NCBI GenBank assembly: GCA_026413225.1
Contig: CM048553.1
Coordinates: 140,748,690 to 140,812,689 of the forward strand
Reading direction: 5' to 3'
Source of the DNA: Otis tarda
Lineage: Eukaryota; Chordata; Aves; Otidiformes; Otididae
DNA: 64,000 bases
The first letter of the stretch is position 1. Each line of letters starts with the position of its first letter. A model generated the notes under the pieces. That model had not been told where the DNA came from and did no database searches. It was given only the letters and a program-made list of their open reading frames with translations. Positions 23,001 through 35,065 of the stretch are shown here, one piece after another. The position numbers were made by a program, and so were the translations under genes.

Positions 23001-25049
23001 CTGCAAGAAAATATAAAATAATTTTCAGCTATACACACACAGTCTATATATTTGAACTATTTAAAAAATTATCATTTCATAATGATTATTATAAATAACA
23101 CAGACAATGTACCTTAGGTATTTTAATACAGGAACATGCCCAACAGCATTTACAATTCTAAACTCTGATCTACTAACTTGATCCATATAGCTAGATTCTT
23201 ACACACCTAGAGTCCAACTACGGCAAGCAAGCTACAAAACTAGAGAAGGGGCTGACTGACATAGATCAGATGGCAGAAAATGCAATATTCTCTTGCCTGT
23301 CAGTCAAAAGTTACTACTCTTTAGATGCTGACATCCTTCATAAAGACTGCTGCACAGTTTCCATAATATACAACACATTTATCACTAAGATCATAGACAA
23401 TAATTGTCAAATTATGCATTACCTTTGTCAAAACAAAGGTAATGGTGGTCACCGCTGGACTAGATGGCACATATCAGAATACTTCCCTGGAAAAGGAGAT
23501 AGCCCTTTCTTTACTGTGGAAGGCTAGAGCTATTCCTCAAACATCCATGCCCTTAAGTTCTTTACACAGTTTGCCCAACAAACCAGGACAGTTCTACATT
23601 TGGAAAGAGACGAAAGGAATGCCATGCTTTCTTTACTTCTCAAATTCCTACAGACAAAATGCCTGCTAAGTCTATAATTAGTGTCAAACTTTTGTCTACC
23701 AGCTATTCCTAATTGCACTACTATTAGTTTCTCATTGCCAGCAATTTACAAATTAGAGAGGATTAATTAAGGCTTCTTCACAACAACAACAAAAAAAGAA
23801 AAAGGGATAAAGGTGTAGAGAAAATAGCCAAAAAAAAAATATTTATCACAATGCCTGCAAAAAGTACATTCATTGAGGATAGCTTGCTACTTGTTATCTG
23901 TAGGGAGACAACATAGCATGCAGAAATAAAAATGCCCAAACAGTTCCCAATTAGTTTATAGAATTTTACTGGTCTGCCAAGTAAGCCATTCCTTTTAAGG
24001 CTATTGCCTTCATTTTATATGGAATGTAAGTAAATGCCAATTTTTGAAAATAAATATTTCTCACTCTGCCTGTGCTCCATACTGACAGAAAGCTGTAGAA
24101 CTACACCTATACAGACGCGTCGCAACAACCTTCCCAAAACCCTACTCAACCCTGAAAAAGGACAACTAAGACACCAGGGTACTCTTACGCTGGAAGATGC
24201 CAATAACTATTGTCACTTGTTCCTTTAACTGTAGACAATTACAGAAATTATTGAGAATGGATGCCAACCAGATTCTACTGGCTTTTTCTTATGCTGCTGT
24301 TCTTTTCTTGTTGCCGACTGATGAAAAGAATGAACGCTCAACGAACTTTTAGTTTCTTTTTAAATTACTTGCATCACTCAACAATTGCTAGACGATACCC
24401 TTACAGGAAAATACAATCAGATTTACTAAATGGCTCATCAATTTCAGCCACAAATACTGTATTTTATCAAATATCTATCAACAATATTAATTAGTTTGCT
24501 GTCTACACAAAGGTTTCCTGTTAGTTCTTAATATTAAGTGTAGATAATCCACATGAGCTAGGCTATAGACACATCATATTAATATCATGTTACTACTGCA
24601 CTATGAAGTTATACAATTGAACTAAGAGAAGTCTTAACATAGCTGGCCCTGAGTATACTTTAGAAGACAACCCACATTTCAGTAAGCACAGCTACCACTA
24701 TGTGAAGATAATGCCACACGTCAGCTCACAACTTACAAAGTTGTTGCAGCCTGTTAGTATCTTCTAGTCTCAAAAACATGTACTCCTTCACATAATGTTT
24801 ACCAGTGCATAATACTATCTTCTGCAGCCATGCTGAATTTTTAACAGGTTTCTTTATGTTCTTTAATAACAGCATGACCTTCAGTTACTTCTGAGAATTA
24901 AGGTAGAAGAATTGAGGCTCTTCAGAACAATACATTCTGCACAGTTATACCCAGCTCTCTTTCACATCATATTTGCTGTTTATTTTTCAGTCACAATGAA
25001 CAGAAAGATACTCTCAACTTAGAGTAACTTAACTGAAAATTTGAAAAGT

Positions 25050-25222
25050 AAGAAGAAAAAAAAAAAAGAAAGAAAGAAAAAAAATCACAACAGGGATATT
25101 TATTGAACTCTGTAAAGGCATCACAAAAAAGACACTAAGAACTCCTTTGCTTGACTTTTTTTTTTAAAGCAGACCAAACAAACTTCAGTTTTAAAGCCAA
25201 AAAAAATAAAATAAAATAAAAA
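25050..25222. repeat. A-rich simple repeats (GAAA and AAAAT types)
   Basis: A GAAA-type tract lies at 25050-25084 and an AAAAT-type tract at 25199-25222, with ordinary AT-rich sequence between. No retroelement body is attached. Confidence 0.75.
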
Positions 25223-25420
25223 TCTAACTATCAACAATTAAACACCTGCTATAAGTAAAGAAGTGGTGTAGACTGGGCAGTCCAAAACACTTCTCTTATT
25301 TATTACTTTAATATGTTGCAGAATTCTTATACTATCAGAAATGATACAATAAGCTGCAGGTATCAACTGGCAACAAGCTGACAGACATTTCACTACCCAA
25401 GAAAATACAATACAGTGAGG

Positions 25421-25452
<32 letters not shown>
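25421..25452. repeat. A32 homopolymer
   Basis: Thirty-two consecutive A on the plus strand (U on the STK3 pre-mRNA), the longest homopolymer in the window. There is no adjacent retroelement body. Confidence 0.9.
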
Positions 25453-25455
<3 letters not shown>

Positions 25456-27639
25456 ATACATTTTCAGTTATCTGCTTCACAAACTACATGGACTACCCAG
25501 TAAGTTATCAGTTAGCACAGCTCTTGATATTAATTACTTTAGATCAACATAAAAGGAACACATAAGCTCCTGAATAAGTGTTTTCAAAGAAACAGTAAGA
25601 GTGAATCTTTTGCTGGTATCAGACCCTCTGAGAGTACTTCTCAGATTTTCAACAATATTTATTCTAGAATAAAAGCAAAACCACACACACAATTCATGCC
25701 ATGTGATGCAATTTCTCAAGGAAATACAACGAAACTATTCATGCAACTGAAATGCTGTTCAATTATAGTACATTGATGCTTTAATATAAGAACTAAGCAA
25801 ACGAACTTGACACGTTCTTCGAAATGCAAGAAACTGCAAAACTGAAGGTGAATACTCTAATTTGGCAGCAACACTAGGATGCTTTTTTCCCCTCTTTCTC
25901 TACTTTTCCAATCTTACACAGAATGAAATTAAGCAATAGCAATTCCTTCCAGTTTCAGTTTTGAAAGTGCTGGTACACAGCCGTACCTCCATCCAAAAAA
26001 GAGAGAAAGAAAAATCCACCACCAAAAGCCCACAAGAAACAAAAAACCTACTCATAATCACTCTAAGCCAACAGAATGACTCAACAGAAAGGAAAAAAAT
26101 GATTAGTCAGCAAGATTATCTGCACTTGAGTTGCTCATAACAAGTTTTAATTATTTAACAGAACCACTTCCCTATTCCAGCTTCTATCCAGTCCCATAAA
26201 ACCTGGGCGTGGAGCCCAAGGGCACAGCTCCACATACGTTTACTTAAACAGCAGTGCCAAGCTCCAGTCCCTCCTTTCACTGCAACCTACAGCAGTAATT
26301 CCCACTGTTCATCAGTTCTTCCACTGAACAACTGTAACTGACCCTAATTAAAAATAAACCTGTCTGCCAAATTATTTTTCCAACAAATCAGTTCCCTGAT
26401 TCAATTCATGGCATAGCCAACAAGGACGTAGCAGAGTAGGAGCTGCTCAAATTGGCATCGCTTTCCAAATAAGTACACGTGTTGCCATACCCAACGAGTC
26501 CCAGTGACTTTTATAAACTTTTCTCTATGCAAGCAGGGGATGAAATTGATGGTGGCATTAGCTCCATGCTCCACACCAAGCAGCTACTGCCTCTGCCGTG
26601 CATCATGCATTCCCTGTCTGCCATTTATCTCTGAGATCTTTCAGTGTTTCTATTCGATGGTACACTGCTCAAACACTTTACTTGTGCTGACTGCCATGGT
26701 GCTTCAAAGGATTGTATGCTAGGAGAACTGAAAACCCTGTTATATGCAACTTAAACAAGACGGCCTTCCAGGCATTGTGCCAAGAGAGTAAAACCATCTA
26801 CCTGATCTGCAGTCAAGCAAGAAGGGACTTTAAATCAACTGTAAGATAAACTGAAGTATGGTCAGAAGGATACCTGGAGAAAGAGACAATCCTCATTATG
26901 CGAGCTAAAAGTGTTGTGGTGAAATACACTAAACTGTGCTTATCTGAAGACCCACACTACAGGCAATTTAAGCTCTGGCTATTAACAAATACTGTATCAT
27001 GAATGGTTTGTGACATGCCAAGCGTAACACTTTCTACCAGAGCTTTGCTAAACCCACTCCAGTTCAGAAATAATACAATGTCCTGAATTTCCAAAGACCT
27101 GTATGCTGTTATTCCTGAACATGCATCAAAAAACGATCCCAAGAACTGACAAATGTATAGCAAGACAGGCACACAACATACTGCCTGCTTTCATCTAGAA
27201 AGAAGTATTATGAGATATTGTGCTTAGAAGGCTCTGCAGAGAAGGTCTCTCTCTTCGATATATTGTGTTCCTAAGGAGGTAAATCCCTAGCTTTAGTTCT
27301 TGAAAAATTAGTGGTTAAACCACATGGAGATCCTTGGATCACCTCTAGATGGAGAAGTGCTTTTGCAGCTGCACAGCAAAATCCAGCTCTCAAAAGAACA
27401 GGGTAACAGAGCACCCATACTAAAAGGTTGACAAAGAAGCTATGGACTGAGAATTCAGCAAACCAGAAGAGAATGAGTTCTAGAGTACTGCAGCCTGATA
27501 CACCATCAGTAAAGGAAAGCTCTAGCATGGCTACGTGTTACAAAAGTAAGGAGTATTTAAGTAACATCAAAATACATACGGTGATCAGAAAAGCCCACAG
27601 AAGTGAACATCACCTATAAGAAATAAGCAGAGAACACGA

Positions 27640-28333
27640 GACATAAGTATAAACTGGGAGAGGAGTGGCTGGAGAGCAGCCTCACAAAAAGGGATCTGGG
27701 GGTGCTAGTCAACAGCAGGCTCAATATGAGTCAGCGGTGTGCCCCAGCAGCCAAGAGGACAAACTGCATCTTGGGGTGCATTGAATGCAGTATAACCAGC
27801 CAGTCAAGAGAGGTGATTATCCCACTGTATTCAGTGTTGGTGCAGCCTCACCTTGAGTACTGTGTGCAGTTCTGGGTTCCACAATTTAAGCGGGATGTGA
27901 AGGTCCTTGAATGCGTTCAGAGGAGGGCAACAAAGATGGTGAAAGGGCTGGAAGGAACGGCCTATGAGGAGCAGATGAGGACTCTGGGCTTGTCTAGTTT
28001 GGAGAAAAGGAGGCTGAGGGGCAACCTCATTGCTCTCTACAGCTTCCTGAGGAGAAGTGGAGAGGGAGGTACTGATCTCTTCTCCCTGGTATCCAGGGAT
28101 AGGATGCACGGAAGTAGTTCAAAGCAGCACTAGGGGAGGTCCATACTTGACAGTCTTCAGTAGGAAGCATTTCTTTACAAAGAGGATGGTCAAACACTGG
28201 AACAGGCTTCCTAGAGATGTGGTCAATGCCTCAAGCCTGTCAGGGTTTAAGAAGCATTTGGACAATGCCCTTAACAACATGCTTTAACTTTTGGTCAGCC
28301 CTGAAGTTGTCAGGCAGTTGGACTAGATGATCA
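27640..28333 (+). mobile_element. CR1 LINE fragment, main part
   Basis: A CR1 3' fragment starting in the RT C-terminal region. An open frame at 27702-28133 reads VLVQPHLEYCVQFWVPQFKR and VQRRATKMVKGLEG, conserved CR1 ORF2 blocks. It then loses the frame and continues as CAAACACTGGAACAGGCTTC, ending at GGACTAGATGATCA. There a minus-strand CR1 tail interrupts it, and the 3' end resumes at 28431. It belongs to a different CR1 subfamily from the copy at 17-19 kb, judging by its GATCATTGTAGGTCCCTT ending. Confidence 0.9.
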
Positions 28334-28430
28334 AAGAATCATGGAATGGTTAGGATTGGAAGGGACCTTTAAAGGTCATCTAGTCCAACCCCCCTGCAAG
28401 AAGCAGGGACATCTTCGACTAGATCAGGTA
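28334..28430 (-). mobile_element. CR1 3' tail inserted into another CR1
   Basis: A 97-bp CR1 3' end on the minus strand. Read on the plus strand it starts AAGAATCATGGAATGGTTAG, runs through GGTCATCTAGTCCAACCCCC and ends near CTAGATCAGGTA. It sits inside the plus-strand CR1. GATCA is present on both sides (28329-28333 and 28431-28435), consistent with a 5-bp target-site duplication, and the host sequence reads through correctly if the insert is removed. Confidence 0.85.
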
Positions 28431-28484
28431 GATCATTGTAGGTCCCTTACAACTGAAAATATTCTATTCTGTTCTATTCTTCCC
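28431..28484 (+). mobile_element. CR1 3' end, continuation after the insert
   Basis: GATCATTGTAGGTCCCTTAC, then AACTGAAAATATTCTATTCT and further TTCTATTCT units, is the 3' end of the CR1 that starts at 27640. A C-rich tract follows. Confidence 0.85.
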
Positions 28485-30018
28485 ACCCCCCCCCAACCGT
28501 GATAAGCATAGCTATTAACCACACTTGGATTTTACAATGCATTCCATCATTCTAAACTTCTGTTAAAAGGACATACTTCTGAAGATAGATTACCTAAATG
28601 CATCAACAGCTTATGTCTTCATACATACAAGATATTAAAAAACTATTTTGTTCAGAAATACATAAAAATACTTATTTTAACACAATAAAACACAATGTAG
28701 ACTTCTTCTTTACATCATACAGAGACTAGTTTGCACATAAACTAATGTAAGCCTCGTGCAATTTGGCAGAACAAAGGAGGCAGATACACTTTCTGAGCCT
28801 ACCAATTGTTGGAAGCAACAAGAGACCAAATCACATCCAAAGCTCCTCCAATTATTCCTTTATTCACAAGATCTTACAAAACCACAAATAAACTTTTAAA
28901 ATCCACATCAAAATACTTCCTAGCTATATCTCCTCCCTTCTTTACCCTAAATCACTTCGGAGACTCTCCTCACAAGGACGGTTAAAAGTCACTGTGTAGG
29001 TAGTGTAGTGCCTGTGTCCCTGCATGTGACTTGTAATTTACGAGGGAAACAGCTAAGTACAGAATCAGCCCATAGTACACCTTGTCATAGCACACAACTT
29101 GTCATCTACTTCATATCCAGTAGTCCAGTTCTAATAGTAGTCTGATGTTGGCATCTAAGTAACGCCATTGATAACTACCACATCGTACAATTAAAAGAAA
29201 CAAAACTATTTAATATTTTAAAACTAAGAGTATGTTACAGTCAACATCGCTATCCTGGTCTGGATGTATGGTTCTTATACCACACTATTCCTGACCAAGC
29301 CATATAGTATTACGTTTCCTGTTAAAACAGTTGGATTTATCTTACTCTGAGCTTTTAAACATAATCAGCATACCACGCTCTATACTTCGCACTTTAGTAC
29401 AATTTCACAGTCATTATCTTTCTTCTTCATTTCTGACTCACAGTTGTGTCAAGATCCTCATTTAAAATCCTGTGGAACATTTATCTGCTTGGTATCTTGG
29501 TCTAGTTCTAATTCTGTATGCTGTGTCCCTTTGATGGGTTGGTGCTACCCTCTAAATATGAGTCAGCCATGAAGCAGCTTCAAATCCTTCATCATCAAAA
29601 TGACATGCAATTTATATATTAAGATCAATGTGAATGACAAAGGCAAACAACTCTACAGCCTACCTAAGAACATCAACCATGAAGGCAAGCTTTAAAGTGC
29701 AAAATTGCAGCAAAGCAGATTGCAACAAACTCAGGTGTTCCACATCTATTAGGAGACTGGCTAATCCACATATTTACCTCTAACTGGCTATGAATGCCAC
29801 ACACAAGAGAAACTTAAGGGTGCATTTATACAGTCTATCACACACTACCTAATCCATGCAGCTGTTGGGACAACTCATCTGCAGGTTCTCTGCTCACAGT
29901 CAATCATCCTCCTTCCTGAGGGCCTCTCTGAAGCGGTCTGGGTCAGCTGAATCACTTTAACTGCTTAAGTCCATTCCCAGTTGCTCTTTTTACACTAAGT
30001 AATACACGCACATTAAGC

Positions 30019-30041
30019 CTGATGCTTCGAGGAAGCATCAG
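30019..30041. repeat. Perfect short inverted repeat (hairpin)
   Basis: CTGATGCTTC, three bases GAG, then GAAGCATCAG: ten perfect base pairs with a 3-nt loop. Not part of a recognised element. Confidence 0.8.
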
Positions 30042-30579
30042 ATCACTGCATCCAAACAGTCCAGTTAGGTCAAGTACACTGGGTAAGTCCACTCTCATGG
30101 CAAACAAATGCTCCATGCTATAATCATTCTTCCACCAGAAGCTACGAACCTCAAACATCACTGATCTTATAATAATCACATACCTCTCCTAGTCTTCATT
30201 TACGTGAAGAAAAAGCTGGACTAACAAAGAGGCTGAGATGCAGGAGAGATGAGCAAATGAGCAGAGGAGAAGAGATGACATTTACTACAATACCCTTCCC
30301 ATTTGTAATATTTGAAGTATAACTTAAGAATTAAGGCATAAAGCTTTAGAGAAAAAGAGTTGTTACGGTTGCAGCTCTAGCCTGAAGTCAACATTAGTGT
30401 TTCCACTGTGCTACAAACTTCAGTGAGCCTAGACTCTCCTGAAGCCACTTTCCTTGAGCTTCACTTCAGAGCAACTACCTTTCAGACTTCTTTTTTCAAG
30501 CAGATCTGCATGCCATGAACAGTATGGGCTGGGGATTAACGGGCTAGGGAGTACTGCTACAGGAAAAGTTCTGGGGTGG

Positions 30580-31200
30580 CTCCAGTAAACAAGCTGAACA
30601 TGAGTCAGCAATATACACTCACAGCAGGGAAGACTTACCCTATACTGGTCTTCATTAGGAAAGCACAGTCAGCAAGTCAGGTCAAGTAAATATTCCCCTT
30701 TATTTAGCACTTGTAAAGCCAAATCTAGATGCTGTGTCCAGTTTCAGGCTACTAGAAAAGAAAAGCTGACAAACAGGAGAGTGTACAGCAGTGTGGGCTA
30801 GATCACACCACACACCAAGTTTACAGATTAAGGTCTGTCTTGTCTGAAAAAGAGTGGGTATTTCAATGCAATTTTCAACAATCTAAGGGGGGTGGAGGGG
30901 GATTAAAAAACAAACAAAAAAAATATCTTCATAGAGGCAGACACTTCTCAGAGTGACAGAAATAAAAGGAAAAAAAGGAGAATGGACAAAAGTCATAAGA
31001 CATCACAAAGGAAGTTCAGTTAGACACAAGAAGAAAGAAGTCCACAAGGCTGCTGTTGAAATCTCTCCCTTTTAAGATTTTAAAAATTCAGCTGAACAAG
31101 TTCCTCGTTAACCTAATTGAGCTTCAAAGTTCATCTTCCTTGGAACAGAAGATACAATCAGATGACTTCCAGAGGTCCCTTCCAAATTAAAATTATCCCT
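30580..31200 (+). mobile_element. Old, decayed CR1 copy
   Basis: Scattered but colinear CR1 matches: AAGCTGAACATGAGTCAGCA (30590), GCACTTGTAAAGCCAAATCT and GATGCTGTGTCCAGTTTC (about 30705-30750), and finally CAGATGACTTCCAGAGGTCC and CTTCCAAATTAAAATTATCC (about 31159-31197). The order and orientation are those of a CR1 3' half. Many indels remove any reading frame, which makes it clearly older than the other copies in the window. Confidence 0.7.
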
Positions 31201-34200
31201 CATTTCAAACCAGTGGCACACTGTTCACCTCCTTGCTCACCACCTCCAAAACATACAGCTAATTTCAACATAGTAACCTTTCCTTTACCTGCATTTTTCC
31301 TACGTTTCCTCCTCACGACAATAATATACAGCAATAAATCCATTCCAACTTTAAACACAGATTCTTTTATTGCAAAATGAAATACATACAGAAGTAGGAT
31401 ATGTTGTTCTGACCTTAATGAAACTTGGCCTAATTCCTTAGATTGAGACAAATTTTACAGCCTGGATTAGAATTTTATATGCAGAGAGATTGACTCAAAC
31501 TGGAAAGATAACAACTACTCAGCTGATATTTGTGGCTCTCCAAGGCAAACAATGATGGGGTTCTTTGAGGGGAGAGAGCATTGTGGGGAGGCAGTAAGGT
31601 TAAAATTCCCCTCTTCAGTATAACAGCTATAAGACTTCATGAGTTTTTTATGATGCAAGGTGCATGTAGGGTACCAACAGAGGTACCTTGATTAAACATT
31701 CATTTAAACAGCTACCTCTGATTGAAGCACATCAGTACAAATTCCTTTATATTTTCTGTTTACATGGTCATTTTATTGTTTCAGCAACTTAAAATTGGTA
31801 TTATCAAAAATTATATAAAAGATAAGGGGGAAAAAAGCTGTTGCTTACATTATGTAATTCTAACAATATTTTCTTTGAAAAATCTTTAGCAGCTCAAATT
31901 GAAAAAGGAGTAACTGACTTCAAACCACGGATTTAACTTCTGCCATTGTCCTAAAACCTCCCCAAACTTGCCTTGTGAAATTTGGGGGAGGATGGGGAGG
32001 GAAAGGAGATCTGTTGAAAATGCAACTAGACAGTCTGTACAGACCAGAAAAAACATGAAAATTCTATCCCCCTCAACATATTATAGCCTCTCTCAGCTTT
32101 CACCAGTGATCCGACTGCAGAAACCCAGCAAATACAGCCATTAGAACTGAAGTACTACTTTGTAAGCCTTCTTCCTTCCAAGATGCACACTTTAAAAACA
32201 GAAAGTCAGTGGATTATAATACGCTAAGCATTTTAACATTAAACGACTACCAACAGTTTTAAGACTGTCCACAAAATGAATCTTTAACATTTTATGCACC
32301 TACCCTGGGTAATCTAGATAGAAAACTACAGAAATCATCCAGGAAGCTAATTCTCCTTAGAAGTGACCTGTTGTTTGTAGCACTATGTGACTAGTTAGTA
32401 ACAGTATTTATTTTAATGAAAAGACAGAGGACAGAATTATCTTTCCCCAAACTTTCTGTCTTCAGAGCAACTCAGCATTTTGCAAATAAACACCAGACTC
32501 CAGATGGTATACTATTTTAATAGCATATACAGTGATTCCTCGCTGAGTGCGTGTGATCCACTAAGTCCTGTAGAAAAAGGGGGAAGAGGGGATAATTAAT
32601 GTTTCACACTGCACAAATATTAGAGGACGCTGCAGGGCCAATCTTAGTTCTGAAACTTTCCAACTTCTGAACACTTTCGTCAGTCTTATTTGCATGCAAT
32701 ATATGCATAACTATTTTGGGAACAGATGAATAATAGTGTAGCTCTAACTTGCTCTTCTTTCATGACAACCAACCAACATATAAACATGCATCTTATTTCT
32801 GGCACAAAAACAACAAATACAATTTTTCTTTTCCTGAGGTGAAAACTAATTTTCTCCTATGAGCTAATTTCCAAGCAGATGGATATAGTTTTACCGCAAA
32901 GTTGCAGGAAAGGTCTATTACTTTGAGATTCAGACATCACAATTCATTTTTGAGGTAACCTACAATGCTACTCTAAAGAACTAAGGAAAAATAATTCCTA
33001 AAAATTGAGATAATGCTACCTAGCATTTATGTAACAGTCAATCATTCACAGCCATAATAAGGATTTTATTAGAAAAGCACTGAATAATCTCTGTGTCTCA
33101 TTGCAGAAGACTACCTTGGTTTGTAAGGCTAGACACAAAATAAGGCAACCAGCACATTTGGGATCAACTTCCTTCCTCCTCTTCCTCAGTCTGGCTGTAT
33201 AGAAAAGGACTTGAGTCCCGGCATAAAGATCAGTCTCCGAACAGTAACGCAGCTGACTATCCCATTGATTCACTTCACCTCTCTGAAGCCTTACCAACAG
33301 AACCTGGTCAGCAGAATATCCAGAATGGGGTTACCCATTGCCATAACTTCTGGCCATGGAGATCAGTTACACACGTTAGCCAGCGCAGAAGGAATTTCAG
33401 CTTTTGTGTACAGACTGGCTGGCTACTAGTTAATCCATGTGGACTCAACTGAGGAAATTACACTGTGACAGATGCTACTTAAATAGAAAACATAAGTTAT
33501 TAGGCCTTAGATAACCAACTGACAGTTGCAAATCCCATGTACTTTAGTGCAGCAGAGGCCTACAAATTAAAACTATTTTAACTGTGAAATTATTGAAACA
33601 TCACTGCTTAAAACTGCAAAATAACATTCTTATGAGCAAAGTGCCTTTAGCCCAGAGAGGTAAAGGTCTGCCCTGGACCCCCATGGTAGCATATAGAGAA
33701 AGCAAAACCAGGAGGACATTCAAACACAGCATTTAGAGATTCAGATACACTATTCATTTGAATTACTGGAGCTTAAGACACATGAAAAAAAAAGTAATTA
33801 ACTAAGAAAACATGGCAGAAGATAATCAATAAGAATACATGAGGCAATGTATATGTAACTAATAAATAAACTGGTATGTAAAGGAAGTCACAGTTTAGAT
33901 ACAAGATGCAGGACCTCTAGACCCAACAACACACCACCTGTACAGTACTACATTGCTACACTTGTCACTTACTGTACTGTCCCAAATAAGGTTTTGTCTC
34001 AAATCTACTGCATAGTCACTATGAGGTATGCCACAGCCAGCTGAATTCGGTCCCCGAAACAGGATTAGAATGACTCAGGTAATGATCAGTGGATGAGCAA
34101 GTGCACCCTAAATTATCAGCAGAGAGGCAGGGTTGCTGCTGTGTCAATAGTCCCTGATATGTTAATAGCAGCCAGTTGGACTTAATTACAACATGAAGCA

Positions 34201-34991
34201 GTACTTCATCTCATTCTATTGCAAGCTGCCACTGAAAAAGTCAATCTCATTCCTTCTTTTCCTTCCTTTTTCCCCACTGCTTATTCCTAACGTTTCTCTT
34301 TCAAACCACTCTGTTGCCACAGTAAGTCCCAAGTCAGCTCACGAGGCAGTGGGGAGGAGAGACGAGAGGAAAAAAGTACCCCTATCAGACCATCAAGCTC
34401 AGCCAAGATCACTCTGCAGCCACACTGCATCTGAGGCAAGGAAAAGCCAGGAACACATCAGACAGGTTGGAGGATAACACCAGAACTGCCCTTTCTGGCA
34501 GCAACCCACAGTTTGACTGTGTAAGATACATGTACCTCCCCAATCAGTCTCAGAGAAAAGCAGAGAAAACTAGATAAATAGCTTTGTTGCCTTGGACCGA
34601 TGAACACCACACTTCGGGCATCATAAGCTTCATAAGCAGCTCTAGTGCTGCTGATTTAACTTCAAATTAGTGGCTTGGGCCTCTTGGGCAAGAATCTGCT
34701 CCTGTCAAGCTGAAAAATCTCTCTCTCTGAACAGGCTCCCAACAGTCACTAGAAACTTCCTTGACTTCGAATTCCGCTTCCCTTATTTTTGGTCCATTAG
34801 AACAAAGCCCAATGTTGTCCACTTTCTAGAAAAACAGCAAAACTTTTGAAGAAGTAGAGGAAACACAGATACAGAAAAAGAAGATCAGTAAATTCTCAGT
34901 TTTAGGGATAACCAACAAGAGCAAACGCATAGTAATGTTTCCTCCCCAAATACGAGGGGACATCCACCTTTTTCTATTACTTGTTTTGATA

Positions 34992-35065
34992 TGATCATAG
35001 AATCATTTAGGTTGGAAAAAGAGCTTTAAGATCATCAAGCCCAAATGATGATCCTAATGACCACT
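34992..35065 (-). mobile_element. CR1 3' tail fragment
   Basis: Read on the plus strand, ATCATAGAATCATTTAGGTT, GGAAAAAGAGCTTTAAGATC and ATCAAGCCCAAATGATG is the reverse complement of a CR1 3' end. It is a short, moderately diverged copy with no coding part. Confidence 0.8.

Noticed and set aside
23449..23470. GCTGGACTAGATGGC resembling the CR1 3' region
   Set aside because: The match is one short block with no colinear CR1 sequence on either side.
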